Source: Bifidobacterium asteroides
GTDB lineage: Bacteria > Actinomycetota > Actinomycetes > Actinomycetales > Bifidobacteriaceae
Direction: 5' to 3'
NCBI RefSeq assembly: GCF_009683175.1
Contig: NZ_WKKW01000001.1
Location: 124,001 to 188,000, forward strand
Length of the DNA stretch: 64,000 nucleotides
The notes under the pieces were generated by a model that was not told the DNA's origin, searched no databases, and saw only the letters and a list, made by a program, of their open reading frames with translations. Made by a program: the position numbers and the translations under genes. The stretch's first letter is position 1. Each line of letters starts with the position of its first letter. Shown in pieces: positions 39,761 through 49,220 of this stretch.

Positions 39761-39778
39761 TGATAGTCTGCTGATAGT
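39761..39778 (+). promoter_or_regulatory. Tandem TGATAGT repeats before the SHOCT gene
   Basis: TGATAGT occurs at 39761-39767 and 39772-39778, 11 bp apart (as TGATAGTC TGC TGATAGTC). The same heptamer forms the operators near 38731-38840. The repressor may therefore also bind just upstream of the gene at 39806. Confidence 0.5.
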
Positions 39779-39805
39779 CGTCGAAGACTCTAAGGATGGG
39801 GAAGC

Positions 39806-40717
39806 ATGGGACTGATACATCACAAAGACGATTCCGCGGTGCCTGCACAGACGCTGACGGTCAAAACGAACAGGGCGCGCATCACGATAGACCAGCATGA
39901 GGTCAAAGAGACTTTCGACCCTGTGATGAGCGACCAGTATTCCAGCCCAGAAGTCCACATACCACTGGAATGCCTGCATGATGCCAGATATCAGTCCAAG
40001 TGGTCCGGTTGGTATATCGTCCTAAGCGTGCAATTCGAAGATGGCACCATGTCTGATGCAAAACTCTCGGAGAACAACCCCTATACGCCATCCGTGGGGA
40101 TAACCCAGACCGGCAAGGCGAAGCGTTTTGTCGAGACTCTCCATGCCATGCTCCCCAAGAACCCGAAGCCGTTGCCGGAGCCGTTAAAGGTCGCACACCG
40201 GAAAAAGGCCGGAATCATGGACGAGTTCAAGACCGACGGCAGACTTTCCATGATTTCAGGCAAGGATAGAAGCCAGCTGGTGCTATACGGCGACCACATA
40301 AGCGACGGAGCCATCGACCGTCCACTGTATGGCGTCCAAGCATCTTTGGACGATGCTAACAATGCACGGAAGAGGATTACCGCTACCCGAGCAGCAGCAG
40401 TGGGAGTGCTGGCCTTGGCGGCAAAGAAAGCGGAGCCCGGCGATCATTTTGTTATCGTCGACGGTCCTGACTTCCAGTGGTCTGTGCAGGTTGACAACGC
40501 TTCTGTGTCGGCTGCAAGAAAATTCGTCACCGCGGTAAACTCGACTGCCCGCCAGTACGAGGCTATGCACCCCAAGGCTCAGGAGACCCAGGAGAGTGGC
40601 GACACGGCAGCACCGACAGTGGATGGCCAGCTTGCCCACCTGGCAAGACTCCATGAGTCAGGCGCTCTGGATGACGAGGAATACACGGCAGCCAAACACC
40701 AGCTGCTCGGCATCTAA
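39806..40717 (+). CDS. SHOCT-domain protein at the prophage end
   Basis: The 303-aa protein ends in a SHOCT domain (VDGQLAHLARLHESGALDDE, about residues 272-303), which usually mediates oligomerisation or contacts. The rest is a soluble alpha/beta region with no membrane segment or known enzyme motif. The ATG follows AGGATGGGG. It is the last gene before the tRNA, in the same place as the Ltp-type gene at the left element end, so it is a likely lysogenic-conversion gene. Two TGATAGT repeats upstream may place it under the phage repressor. Confidence 0.8.
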   Translation: MGLIHHKDDSAVPAQTLTVKTNRARITIDQHEVKETFDPVMSDQYSSPEVHIPLECLHDARYQSKWSGWYIVLSVQFEDGTMSDAKLSENNPYTPSVGITQTGKAKRFVETLHAMLPKNPKPLPEPLKVAHRKKAGIMDEFKTDGRLSMISGKDRSQLVLYGDHISDGAIDRPLYGVQASLDDANNARKRITATRAAAVGVLALAAKKAEPGDHFVIVDGPDFQWSVQVDNASVSAARKFVTAVNSTARQYEAMHPKAQETQESGDTAAPTVDGQLAHLARLHESGALDDEEYTAAKHQLLGI

Positions 40718-40732
40718 GCGATTCGTTCGTAG

Positions 40733-40760
40733 AGCCCCGCTTCGGCGGGGCTTTTCTTTT
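40733..40760 (+). terminator. Rho-independent terminator after the SHOCT gene
   Basis: AGCCCCGC (40733-40740), UUCG tetraloop (40741-40744), GCGGGGCT (40745-40752), then TTTCTTTT. A near-ideal intrinsic terminator. Confidence 0.92.
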
Positions 40761-40771
40761 GCGGATACTTT

Positions 40772-40795
40772 TATCCAACGAATATCCAACAAAAT
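40772..40795 (+). repeat. Pair of TATCCAAC repeats, putative integrase arm sites
   Basis: TATCCAAC occurs at 40772-40779 and 40783-40790, 11 bp apart. ATATCCAACAAAAT (40782-40795) is identical to 1216-1229 at the integrase end. Presumed arm-type binding sites of this prophage's integrase. Confidence 0.55.
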
Positions 40796-40823
40796 CGGGT
40801 TTTGGGGAAACTCCGCAAGCAAT

Positions 40824-40859
40824 GGAAAAGCCCCGCAGCCATTGCGGCTGTAGGGCTTT
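40824..40859 (-). terminator. Terminator of tRNA-Arg, supplied by the phage arm
   Basis: AAAGCCC (40827-40833) and CAGCC (40836-40840) pair with GGCTG (40846-40850) and GGGCTTT (40853-40859). Read leftward, downstream of the tRNA, the stem is followed by TTTTCC. Confidence 0.7.
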
Positions 40860-40862
40860 CGC

Positions 40863-40915
40863 GTGGTGCGCCAGACAGGATTCGAACCTGCAACCTGCTG
40901 ATCCGTAGTCAGCTG
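40863..40915. repeat. Right att core (53-bp direct repeat)
   Basis: Identical to 1050-1102. It lies within the 3' part of the intact tRNA-Arg gene, so integration restores the gene. Confidence 0.95.
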
Positions 40916-40940
40916 CTCTAATCCGTTGGGCTACTGGCGC
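40864..40940 (-). tRNA. tRNA-Arg (anticodon ACG)
   Basis: A 77-nt cloverleaf on the minus strand: acceptor GCGCCAG (40940-40934) pairs with CTGGCGC (40874-40868), the T arm contains GTTCGAATC, and the anticodon loop CTACGGA gives ACG, reading CGN Arg codons as inosine. The discriminator A and an encoded CCA (40866-40864) follow. The gene is the integration site of this prophage and, to judge from the left flank, of a second element. Confidence 0.97.
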
Positions 40941-41045
40941 ATGTCATCTCGACGAGGAACTCGTTTTGACAACTCATTTATATTACCGCAACTGCAGATT
41001 CTGTCCAGTCTGGTGTGTCGTGCGGGAAGCGTAAAGCCACAGGCC

Positions 41046-41855
41046 TTAAGCCGACTGTGACCAAGACAGCCAAAGTAGATATTCCATGTTGCCATGGGCA
41101 CCGGTTATGGGCGATGGCATGGTAGCACGGACAACAAATCCATGCTCACGCGCACAAGCCAAGACTCGCTCCAAAGCCTCTTGCCTGCTGTCCTCGTCCG
41201 TCACAATGCCATGATGACCCAGCAGGCTACGTCCGACCTCAAACTGGGGCTTGACCAGCAGCAGGCAGTTGGCAACAGACGCCAGCAAGGCAGGCAGGAC
41301 CGGAATGACATAGGTCAGCGAGATAAAAGACACATCCGAGACCACGTATTCCGGGCGATAAGGCAGGTCCCCCGGCTGAACTTCGCGTATGTTGACACCG
41401 CTCATGTCAATCACCCTAGGATCAGCGGCAATCCGTTCAAGCAACTGTCCGTGGCCCACATCAAGGGCGATAACTCGCCGTGCACCATGCCTGAGCAGGA
41501 CGTCAGTGAAACCGCCCGTGGAGGCCCCGATATCGAGGCAGAGCCTGTCCCGCGGACCGGCCATCCCCTGCGCCGCAAAAGTCGTCAGGGCGCCTTCCAG
41601 CTTCAGCGCTCCCCGAGAGGCATAGTCATCGCCCGGGTCCAACAGGATCACATCGCCTGGCTGGACACTCTGAGCAGGTCGTGAAGCCAGATGATCGTTA
41701 ACCGTAACCCGTCCCTGACGAATCAGAGCCTGGGCTCTGGCACGCGAATCCGTCAGCCCCTGTGAGGGCAGGACGCGGTCAAGCCGGTCGTGGGCAAGAG
41801 CCACAGTTCTTCGCCGACCGTCCCCAGAGCTGACGACCGTATACTCATTGTTCAC
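41046..41855 (-). CDS. tlyA: TlyA-type 16S/23S rRNA 2'-O-methyltransferase
   Basis: The 269-aa protein has an N-terminal S4 RNA-binding domain (about 20-80, LDRVLPSQGLTDSRARAQAL) and an FtsJ-like SAM methyltransferase domain. The SAM-binding motif LDIGASTGGFTDVLL and the motif VKPQFEVGR are visible. It methylates ribosomal RNA cytidines, which in mycobacteria confers capreomycin susceptibility. It overlaps the next gene by 4 nt. Confidence 0.93.
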   Translation of the reverse strand: MNNEYTVVSSGDGRRRTVALAHDRLDRVLPSQGLTDSRARAQALIRQGRVTVNDHLASRPAQSVQPGDVILLDPGDDYASRGALKLEGALTTFAAQGMAGPRDRLCLDIGASTGGFTDVLLRHGARRVIALDVGHGQLLERIAADPRVIDMSGVNIREVQPGDLPYRPEYVVSDVSFISLTYVIPVLPALLASVANCLLLVKPQFEVGRSLLGHHGIVTDEDSRQEALERVLACAREHGFVVRATMPSPITGAHGNMEYLLWLSWSQSA

Positions 41856-42154
41856 TTGCCCTCCCGCTCCAGGTCCTGCTGGAGACCGGTCAGCACTTTC
41901 CCGAGCAGCTCGACCTGTTGGGCATCATCCAGATTATCCAAGTCAGCCAAATCAGGGAAACGCTCCAAAAGAGGAACCATGGCTTGCTTATCCATGGACT
42001 CTTCAGGCGCTAACGCAGTCGTTTCCTCATCATCTGCGTGTGAAGACCGCGCAGAACGCTCAGACCCTACAGACTGCCCATGTAGCCCGTAGTGATTGGA
42101 TTCCTGGGATGACACGCTCGCTTCGGGCTGTCCGGACTTGGCTTCTTCCGACAT
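41852..42154 (-). CDS. Small acidic hypothetical protein between tlyA and the HAD gene
   Basis: The 100-aa protein has a Ser/Glu-rich disordered N-terminal half and a helical C-terminus (FPDLADLDNLDDAQQVELLG). It overlaps tlyA by 4 nt. No function is known; the conserved operon position would argue for a link to translation or rRNA modification. Confidence 0.75.
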   Translation of the reverse strand: MSEEAKSGQPEASVSSQESNHYGLHGQSVGSERSARSSHADDEETTALAPEESMDKQAMVPLLERFPDLADLDNLDDAQQVELLGKVLTGLQQDLEREGK

Positions 42155-42160
42155 GGCCCA

Positions 42161-43225
42161 CTATGCCCCTACGACAAAGGCGGGCAGATCCAGCGAGTCC
42201 ATGTCTCCACCACGATCCTGGTACTCCCAGAGCGCACAGGCACAGGCTCGCACAGCATCCAAATCAGACAGGGGATCGCCACCTGCCTCAAGAGCGCGCA
42301 GGGTGACATGCCCGTCATCGTCCACCCTTGCGGTTTGGCCGCCGCAGTGCCAGATTTGGTCTGCCTCCTTACTGGGCTGGGGCTGTGGCGCAGTCAGGCC
42401 GCGCAGATCTTCAGCCAGATAGGTCGGCCGCAACTTGGCCGGTGCTGTCAGGATGGCGGGGGTTCGGGCCACGCCTGTCAGGACGACCATGGAGTCGTAC
42501 CCGCCCCGGTTGGCTGCCTCGATGTCGGTGTCCAGACGATCGCCCACGGGCAGGCATCGGTCAACGTCGAAAATCTTCTCTTGGCTATCCGCTAACAGCT
42601 GCCGAGCCTCGTCGTACATGGCCGATTCCGGCTTACCGGCCGAATCCTCCGGCTGCTTTCCGGTAGCCAGAATTACCGGTTGGAGCATAGCTCCATTGCC
42701 GGGCGCCATGCCACCTTCACGGGGCAAGGTCTGATCCTTGTTGGTAGTGAAGTAACGTGCACCATTTTCAATGGCAAAGGCGGCCTGGGCCAGGTCCTGC
42801 CAGCTCAACTCCGGATACCAAGCCTGAATAACGGCCTCTGGCAGATCTGCTGCCTTGTCTACCGGCACCATCCCATTGAGGCGGATCTGGTCACGTAGAT
42901 GATCAGATCCGATGACCAGCACCCTGGCGCCCTTTTGCAGGTATCGGCGCAGCATCCGTGCGGCAACGACGGCCGAGGTGATGACCTGGCCATCGTTCAG
43001 GGTCAGACCGAACCCGCGCAGCTGATCGGCCACCACCTGTGGGAACCGGGATGCATTGTTGGTGGTGTAAGCCATTCGCATGCCGAGCGTCTGAGCGCGG
43101 TCGATACCCTCGGCCGCATGCTCTACAGGGTCGGCGCCCCGGTAGACCACCCCGTCCAGGTCCAGTAGAGCCAGGCGGTAGGTCTTTGCCGGAGCGTCAT
43201 CAGTTCCTTTGAGGAAGACGGTCAC
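42161..43225 (-). CDS. HAD-superfamily phosphatase, NagD/phosphoglycolate-phosphatase-like
   Basis: The 354-aa enzyme has the HAD nucleophile motif LLDLDGVVYRG near the N-terminus, AYTTNNASRFP as motif II, and DRLDTDIEAANRGGYDSMVVLTGV as the late acidic region (quoted in part: DRLDTDIEAANRGG). This is the class IIA cap arrangement of NagD-type phosphatases. A C-terminal extension of about 80 residues has no clear homologue. It overlaps the upstream gene by 4 nt. Confidence 0.88.
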   Translation of the reverse strand: MTVFLKGTDDAPAKTYRLALLDLDGVVYRGADPVEHAAEGIDRAQTLGMRMAYTTNNASRFPQVVADQLRGFGLTLNDGQVITSAVVAARMLRRYLQKGARVLVIGSDHLRDQIRLNGMVPVDKAADLPEAVIQAWYPELSWQDLAQAAFAIENGARYFTTNKDQTLPREGGMAPGNGAMLQPVILATGKQPEDSAGKPESAMYDEARQLLADSQEKIFDVDRCLPVGDRLDTDIEAANRGGYDSMVVLTGVARTPAILTAPAKLRPTYLAEDLRGLTAPQPQPSKEADQIWHCGGQTARVDDDGHVTLRALEAGGDPLSDLDAVRACACALWEYQDRGGDMDSLDLPAFVVGA

Positions 43226-45330
43226 GATTCAGCCTTGTCTTCATCAGTGGTTTCGGACTGGTTGACCTGCTCATCCTTGACCTGTTCACTTTGAACATCG
43301 GTAGTGTCTGCTTCGGATCCTGAATCCTGGATGGTCGCATCACCATTGTCAGTAACAGTTACGTCGGCTTCGCTATCGTTCTGGCCGATTTGAGAACCAT
43401 CGTCCGAAGTTTCTGCGTCAAGGCGGGAAGACTCTTCACCAGTCTGCTTCACAACATCTGATGATTCTGTCATTTCAGATTCCGGCATTTCGGACGAACC
43501 GGCTGAGTCGGACGAACCTGTCGAATCAACTTTGTCGGATGAACCGGCAGAATCAGATGCGCCGGTTGAGTCACCTGTGCCAGTTGAGTCCACTGAATCG
43601 TACGAGGCTACTGATTCAGAAGATTCCTCAGCCTTACCGTCATCGGCACCCTGCTCGGATGCGTCAGTGACATCAGCCTCGGCATCCTCACCACCATCCG
43701 GATCAATGGAGAGATCCTCCATCATGGCCGGATCCAGGTGCTCCAGGTCGTAGTCAATCAGGATTTCCTCGGACTGCCCACCATTCTGGCCGTCCTCGTC
43801 CTCATCCTCGTCGGCATACTCTGCTTCCAGCCGATCCAGAAGAGGTTCCAGCTCCAGAGCCTCCTGGCTGCGACCAGCCTGTTCGAGGAAGTTCTGCTCT
43901 GCCTGCACGGCACGCATCCGGTAGTCGCCGCTGAGCCCCCGGGCCTTGACCAGGGCCTGAACGGTCTCGATGGCCTTGTCCCACAGGCCCAGATCGCCCA
44001 GGGCTCCGGCATAAACCAGGAACATCTCCGCCTTGGACTCGCCCTGCAGCTGGCTGCCCTCCTCAGAAGTGGCCTCCTCAATGGCCTTGCGGGGATTGCC
44101 CAGGCCACGTTCGCAGTCGGCGATGAAGGGCAGGTAATCGGAATAGCCATTCATGCGATGTGCAGTACGGAACTCCTTCAAGGCCAGCTTGTAGTCGCCC
44201 TGACGGTAGGCCACCAGGGCCAGCGTCTCCCGGGCAAGATCGATCCGGGAGGCCTGTCGTGCAGCCCACTTGGCATGGGCCAAGGCTCCCTGAGGGTCTG
44301 TCTCCTCCAGCGCGTAGGCGGCCAGAATGTGCAGACCGATGTTCTCCGCGTGCTCCTTACTCAGTCCGCGCAAGCGCAGGCGATCATCCTTGGAGAGCAT
44401 GGACCATTCCAGGCCCTTGGGCATCTTGGGTTCGCCAGGCCGACGATCCGTATAGGGGTTCTGCGATGGGTAGGAGATGGTCCCGTCTGAGTTGCGGCGA
44501 CCGCGGTCATAGCCATTCTGGCGGTCACGCTGATAGGCCCCACGGCGGTCGTCATGACGATGGTCGTCATAACGACGGTCATCGTGACCATGCTGGCCCT
44601 GGTACCTGTCGCCCCGATAGCCGCCTTGACGATGGTCATCACGGGAACGGTCACCATAGGAACGGTTGCCATAGTGACGATCTCCATGTGAACGCTCCTG
44701 GCGTGGACGGTCATCACGGGAGCGGTTGTTCCATGGGCGATCCCCACCGGACCGCTCATCCTTCCGACGATCAAACCTCCGGTCGTCATCCCGACGACGG
44801 TTCCCGTGGAAGCCCTGACCACGATCACGGTCACGGTCATGCCGCTGGTAGCCATACCCCGACCGACCGCGGTCGTTGTCATGATCGCGATGCCCGTAGC
44901 CGCCGTTCCTGTTGGCGTGGAAGTCGCGACGTGGACGGTCGCCATCCTGCCAACGGCCGTGGCGGTCGTCACGTTTGTCGAAATGCCGGTCCCGGTCGGA
45001 ATCCCTGCGGAAGCCGCCGTGACCATCCTGACGGTCATGCCTGTATCCGCGATTGTCGCGGTCGAATCGATCGTTCCTGCGCCCGCGGAAGGGCCGTTGG
45101 CCATTCCTGTTCTCGGAGCGACGCTCTTCGCCGCCCTCGCCGTCATGGTTGTGGAAGTTGCCGGAACGGTGACCTCCCGAACGATAGCCTCCGGAGCGGT
45201 ATCCGCCCGAGTGCGAACCGCCCTTGTGGAAGCCCGAAGAGCGATGGCCGCCCGACCGGAAGCCGCCTGGACGCGAACCGCCCCGGCCCCGTCCGCGATC
45301 GCCCCGGGAATGATTATGTTCTTCTGCCAT
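43222..45330 (-). CDS. Disordered RG/DR-repeat protein with central TPR region and acidic tail
   Basis: The 702-aa protein has three unlike parts. Residues 1-290 are low complexity, first Gly/Ser/Arg repeats (GGYRSGGYRSGGHRSG), then Arg/Asp/His-rich sequence. Residues about 300-510 contain TPR-like helices (HAENIGLHILAAYALEETDP, LKEFRTAHRMNGYSDYLPFI). Residues 510-702 are highly acidic and Ser/Thr-rich. The first part looks like an RNA-binding disordered tail and the last like a counter-charged tail. It sits between tyrS and the HAD gene. The function is unknown; an RNA-associated scaffold is an inference. Confidence 0.85.
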   Translation of the reverse strand: MAEEHNHSRGDRGRGRGGSRPGGFRSGGHRSSGFHKGGSHSGGYRSGGYRSGGHRSGNFHNHDGEGGEERRSENRNGQRPFRGRRNDRFDRDNRGYRHDRQDGHGGFRRDSDRDRHFDKRDDRHGRWQDGDRPRRDFHANRNGGYGHRDHDNDRGRSGYGYQRHDRDRDRGQGFHGNRRRDDDRRFDRRKDERSGGDRPWNNRSRDDRPRQERSHGDRHYGNRSYGDRSRDDHRQGGYRGDRYQGQHGHDDRRYDDHRHDDRRGAYQRDRQNGYDRGRRNSDGTISYPSQNPYTDRRPGEPKMPKGLEWSMLSKDDRLRLRGLSKEHAENIGLHILAAYALEETDPQGALAHAKWAARQASRIDLARETLALVAYRQGDYKLALKEFRTAHRMNGYSDYLPFIADCERGLGNPRKAIEEATSEEGSQLQGESKAEMFLVYAGALGDLGLWDKAIETVQALVKARGLSGDYRMRAVQAEQNFLEQAGRSQEALELEPLLDRLEAEYADEDEDEDGQNGGQSEEILIDYDLEHLDPAMMEDLSIDPDGGEDAEADVTDASEQGADDGKAEESSESVASYDSVDSTGTGDSTGASDSAGSSDKVDSTGSSDSAGSSEMPESEMTESSDVVKQTGEESSRLDAETSDDGSQIGQNDSEADVTVTDNGDATIQDSGSEADTTDVQSEQVKDEQVNQSETTDEDKAES

Positions 45331-45353
45331 CAGTGTCCTTAATTCCTACGTTC

Positions 45354-46685
45354 CTACTTGCCAGCCCGGCGCTCAAGCGCGCCCAGGGCCTTCTTTCCTC
45401 TGCGAACCAGGGCGAAGCGCCCATGCAGAAAGTCCTTCTTCTCCAATACCTGATCCGGATCCTCGACCCGCTGGTTATTCAGATAGAAACCGCCCGATGC
45501 CACAGTCTTACGAGCCTCGGAGACCGAACGGAAGAGCCCGGTCGCAACCCCGGCCTCCACCAGACGCTGACCCTCGCGGGCTGCGGGCAGAGCTCGACCG
45601 CCTTGACCGTCATCGACCTTGAGTCCGTCCAGCGCGGAATCCAGCACATCCTCGTCCAGCTCCTCCAGGGTCTTGCCGCGACCGAAGAGGGCACCAGAGG
45701 CATCAATGGCCCCTTGGGCGGCATGCTCGCCGTGCACATATGAGGTCACCTGCCAGGCCAGAACCTTCTGGGCTTCGCGAGCACCGGGATCCTGGGCGGT
45801 CCGCTCCTCCAAACGCTCAATCTCGGCCTTGGGCAGGAAGGTGAAGGTCTTCAGCAGCTTGACCACCTGGTCATCAGGCTGGTTGAACCAGAACTGGTAG
45901 AAGCGGTAGGGGCTGAACATGGTGGGATCCAGCCAGACTGCGTTGCCCTCGGACTTGCCGAACTTCTTGCCCTGGGAGTCGGTAATCAAAGGGCTGGTCA
46001 TGACGTTGACGGAGGCATTGCGCACCTTGCGAATCAGGTCCAGGCCGCTGGTCAGGTTCCCCCACTGGTCGCTGCCGCCCAGCTGCAGACTGCATCCGTA
46101 GCGGTCGAAGAGCTCCAGGAAGTCGTTGCCCTGCAGCACCTGGTAGCTGAACTCGGTAAAGGAGATGCCCTCGTCAGAATCCAGACGGCGGGCCACCGTG
46201 TCCTTGGCCAGCATGGTGCCCATACGGAAGTTCTTGCCCACATCGCGCAGGAAGTCGATGGTGCTCATAGACCCGGTCCACTCATAATTATTGACGAATC
46301 GGACGGGGTTGTCTCCCTCGGTGTCCAGGAAGCGCCCGATCTGACCACGAAGGCGCTCGGTCCACTCGGCCACGGTCTGCTTGGGATTCAGAGTGCGCTC
46401 CCCCGACTGCCGAGGGTCGCCGATCAGCCCGGTGGCTCCGCCGACGACGGCGATGGGATGCAGACCAGCAGCCTGCAGGTGGCGCATGTTGAGCAGCTGG
46501 ACCAGATTGCCCACGTGCAGTGAGGGGGCGGTGGGGTCAAATCCGCAATAATAGGTCACCGAGGGGTCGGCCAGCACCTTCCTGAGCTCGGACTCGTCCG
46601 TGCACTGGGCAATGAGACCGCGCCACTTGAGTTCGTCGAAAAGCGAGTCGAAACCCGCCTGCCTGAAATCGGTGACCTGCGACAT
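45354..46685 (-). CDS. tyrS: Tyrosyl-tRNA synthetase
   Basis: The 443-aa class I synthetase has the HIGH-equivalent HVGN (57-60), the KMSKS-equivalent KFGKS (241-245), the tyrosine-pocket YQVLQGNDF, and a C-terminal S4 RNA-binding domain (about 375-440). It attaches Tyr to its tRNA in the cytoplasm. A plausible promoter TTGCAA-18-TACATT lies upstream on the minus strand in 46686-46929, which holds no gene. I see no T-box. Confidence 0.97.
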   Translation of the reverse strand: MSQVTDFRQAGFDSLFDELKWRGLIAQCTDESELRKVLADPSVTYYCGFDPTAPSLHVGNLVQLLNMRHLQAAGLHPIAVVGGATGLIGDPRQSGERTLNPKQTVAEWTERLRGQIGRFLDTEGDNPVRFVNNYEWTGSMSTIDFLRDVGKNFRMGTMLAKDTVARRLDSDEGISFTEFSYQVLQGNDFLELFDRYGCSLQLGGSDQWGNLTSGLDLIRKVRNASVNVMTSPLITDSQGKKFGKSEGNAVWLDPTMFSPYRFYQFWFNQPDDQVVKLLKTFTFLPKAEIERLEERTAQDPGAREAQKVLAWQVTSYVHGEHAAQGAIDASGALFGRGKTLEELDEDVLDSALDGLKVDDGQGGRALPAAREGQRLVEAGVATGLFRSVSEARKTVASGGFYLNNQRVEDPDQVLEKKDFLHGRFALVRRGKKALGALERRAGK

Positions 46686-46929
46686 GAGAGGCTACTCCCT
46701 ATCGAATATTTGATGAATGTACGCTAAACCCTACTATTCTTGCAACAGATACCGACACGGCGGGGCCCCGGACCGCCGCAGACAAGGCCTCACCAAGCAG
46801 GAATCCCCAGGGGACGAAACCAGATGATCATTGTGAATCGACCACTCCGGATTGACGATTGACCGCTAGTTGCTTTTGCCAAGACGGGGCGACCGGCTGA
46901 ATCCGCTCAGCAAAACCACCGCGTCTGAG

Positions 46930-47661
46930 TCAGGAATGTACAGACACAGACAATTGATTGATCAGGTCTTGGGGAATGTGGTCGACCACACAGGCGGCCA
47001 TGCGCCGGTAACCTTCAACCCCAGGATGGAAATGGTCAATGCCCCAGAAGTCGGGTCGGTCAGTGCCAACATCGTCGCGGGTGGCATCCACAAAGGGCAC
47101 CGAGGCCTCTTGACAGACCTGACGGCTGGTCTGCGTCTGGCGGGCTATCCTGCGCTCCACCTCGGCCCTGAGCGCCCGGCCGAGCGCAGGATCCCGATAG
47201 AGCTGACCGGAACTGAGGACCAGCACCTGACGGCCCTTGTTTTTGGCCAGCTCGATGCTGGCAGCCAGGTCATCCCGCCATTGTTCGTCGGTGCGGTTGG
47301 CCATGATGTCGTTGGATCCTGCACACAGGACCAGCAGATCAGGATGGTCCTGCAGGGCGGGCAGGAACCGGTAGCGCACCCTGCGGATGGTGGCCCCCAG
47401 CCGACCCTGGGTCGACCAGGATACCGGACGCCCCAGCCGGGTGGCCAGGCAGGCGGCTATGTCAGGAACGAAGCCCTGGCTCTGGTCCTTCACACCGCAA
47501 CCGACCGCCATGGAGTCGCCCACCACCAGCATGGTCAATGGTTCCAGGTCGCGGCCTCGGTTCGGAGGCGAACACAGCCCCTGGCGTGAACCGGGCGGCT
47601 CCTTGGCCAGAGTGATGTGCTGCTTGGCCCACCAAGCCTGGACCAGTGCCACCGGATTCAT
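46930..47661 (-). CDS. SGNH/GDSL-type hydrolase
   Basis: The 243-aa enzyme contains the nucleophile block MLVVGDSMAVG, the Gly/Asn block LCAGSNDIMAN, and the catalytic DHFHP near the end: the full SGNH set of esterases. It has no signal peptide, so it acts inside the cell. I start at ATG 47661; an in-frame GTG two codons upstream is possible. The substrate is unknown. Confidence 0.85.
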   Translation of the reverse strand: MNPVALVQAWWAKQHITLAKEPPGSRQGLCSPPNRGRDLEPLTMLVVGDSMAVGCGVKDQSQGFVPDIAACLATRLGRPVSWSTQGRLGATIRRVRYRFLPALQDHPDLLVLCAGSNDIMANRTDEQWRDDLAASIELAKNKGRQVLVLSSGQLYRDPALGRALRAEVERRIARQTQTSRQVCQEASVPFVDATRDDVGTDRPDFWGIDHFHPGVEGYRRMAACVVDHIPQDLINQLSVSVHS

Positions 47662-47753
47662 AATCACCGCCGCCTTTCGCCGTTTGGCGTCCCTCTCGAG
47701 GAATTGCCGTTCGGAATTCTAACGCGGCCACCGGTCTGACGAAGCCAGACAGC

Positions 47754-49220
47754 TCACCTGGGAGGACGGTAGGCAGGCCCATCAGACTGCGAATCGGCGA
47801 AAGTCTTCAGCTCCTCCAGCGCATGTGCAGCCTGATCCATCTGCTCCTTGACTCTCTCCGGCGCGGTGCCTCCCTGGCCCCGGCGAGCACGCACGGCTCC
47901 CCCGGTGGTTAGGACAGCACGGACCTCCGGAGCCCGATCGGCAGGCACCCAGTCAGCGAAGACCCTGACGAAATCGGCATCATCCAGGTCGGCCAACTCG
48001 CAACCACGACCCTCGGCCAGCTTGACGCAGGCCCCGGAAAGCTCATGGGCATGCCGGAAGGGCACCCCCTGCCTGACCAGCCACTCAGCCAGGTCGGTGG
48101 CCAACGCAAAGCCTGTGGGAGCCTGCTCTTCCAGACGATCCTTGTTAAAGGTCAGGGTGGCGACCATGCCGGAAAAGGCGGGAAGCAGGACTTCCAAGGT
48201 GTCCACCTGGTCGAAGACCGCCTCCTTGTCCTCCTGCAGATCGCGCGCATAGGCCGTCGGCAACCCCTTGAGAGTGGTCAGCAGGCCAGCCAGATCACCA
48301 ACCAACCGACCGGCCTTTCCACGAGCCAGCTCAGCCACGTCCGGATTCTTCTTCTGAGGCATGATGGAGGAACCAGTCGAATAGCCGTCGTCCAGACGAA
48401 CGAAGGCGAACTCCTGGGTGTTCCAGATGATGATCTCCTCAGCCAGTCTGGACAGGTCCACGCCGATCATGGCAGCGACGAAGGCGAATTCGGCCACCAC
48501 ATCCCTGGCGGCAGTCCCGTCGATGGAGTTGGCGCAGACCCGGCTAAAGCCCAGATCCCGGGCCACCGGCAGTGGGTCCAGACCCAGGGTGGTGCCGGCG
48601 AGCGCGCCAGATCCATATGGGCTGGCATCGGCACGCTGGTCCCAGTCCCTCAGGCGTTCCAGGTCACGGATAAGAGGCCAGACATGGGCCATGAGCTGGT
48701 GAGCCAGCAGGACAGGCTGGGCGTGCTGCATGTGGGTGCGGCCAGGCATGACCGTGGTTCCCGCCGCCCGGGCCTGATCCATCAGAGCCCGGGCCGTATT
48801 CAGCAGGTCCTTGGCCAGCACCCGGGCGTGACGACGCAGCCAGATCCGGATCAGGGTGGCGATCTGATCGTTGCGCGAACGCCCGGCCCGCAGTTTGCCG
48901 CCCAGCTGGTCCCCCGCTATGGCAATCAGGCCGCGCTCCAGTGCTGTGGCCTCGTCCTCGTCGCCAGGCTCTGGGGCAAAAGCACCGGAGTCCACCTGAT
49001 CCTGAAGTTCATCCAGGGCCTGCTCCATGCGTGCCAGCTCGTTATCATCCAGCAGTCCAGCACGGTTGAGGGCCCGGGCGTGGGCACGGGAACCGGCCAG
49101 GTCGTCGTCGGCCAGCCGCCAGTCGAACTGGGTGGACCGGCTGAGTTCGACCAGGGCCGGCGAGGGACCGCCGCTGAAGCGCCCGCCCCAGAGGGCCATG
49201 GGCTTGTCGCCGGTGCTCAC
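47754..49220 (-). CDS. argH: Argininosuccinate lyase
   Basis: The 488-aa enzyme catalyses the last step, argininosuccinate to arginine plus fumarate. It carries the fumarase-superfamily signature [15 protein letters not shown], and [10 protein letters not shown] as substrate site. The GTG start overlaps the argG stop (GTGA). It is the last gene of the arginine operon. A 20-residue acidic C-terminal tail is extra. Confidence 0.97.
   Translation of the reverse strand: MSTGDKPMALWGGRFSGGPSPALVELSRSTQFDWRLADDDLAGSRAHARALNRAGLLDDNELARMEQALDELQDQVDSGAFAPEPGDEDEATALERGLIAIAGDQLGGKLRAGRSRNDQIATLIRIWLRRHARVLAKDLLNTARALMDQARAAGTTVMPGRTHMQHAQPVLLAHQLMAHVWPLIRDLERLRDWDQRADASPYGSGALAGTTLGLDPLPVARDLGFSRVCANSIDGTAARDVVAEFAFVAAMIGVDLSRLAEEIIIWNTQEFAFVRLDDGYSTGSSIMPQKKNPDVAELARGKAGRLVGDLAGLLTTLKGLPTAYARDLQEDKEAVFDQVDTLEVLLPAFSGMVATLTFNKDRLEEQAPTGFALATDLAEWLVRQGVPFRHAHELSGACVKLAEGRGCELADLDDADFVRVFADWVPADRAPEVRAVLTTGGAVRARRGQGGTAPERVKEQMDQAAHALEELKTFADSQSDGPAYRPPR

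Larger units (their letters stand above)
39096..39805. other. Non-coding region of 0.7 kb with structured RNA-like segment
   Basis: No convincing gene is seen; the open frames here cross a terminator. The region is richer in A/T. A nested hairpin (GTAGAC 39258-39263 / GTCTAC 39289-39294 enclosing CACCT 39274-39278 / AGGTG 39285-39289) is followed 6 bp later by a strong terminator (39300-39340). It may be a small RNA or the 3' region of the repressor transcript. Confidence 0.55.
1103..40915. mobile_element. Complete siphovirus-type prophage integrated in tRNA-Arg(ACG)
   Basis: The element is about 39.8 kb between 53-bp direct repeats. It has a tyrosine integrase at the left end, lysogeny control at the right end, and complete replication, packaging, HK97-type head, long non-contractile tail and lysis modules in standard order. 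No gene of the structural or lysis set is visibly broken, so the element may be inducible. Its attP would join the SHOCT-side arm to the integrase-side arm across the tRNA core. Confidence 0.95.

Noticed and set aside
44160-45743. A 527-codon rightward ORF opposite the RG/DR-rich gene.
   Set aside because: It is a by-product of the GC-rich low-complexity repeats on the other strand; it overlaps tyrS and has no protein-like features.
46686-46929. A T-box riboswitch upstream of tyrS.
   Set aside because: I see no T-box consensus or specifier stem; only a plausible promoter.
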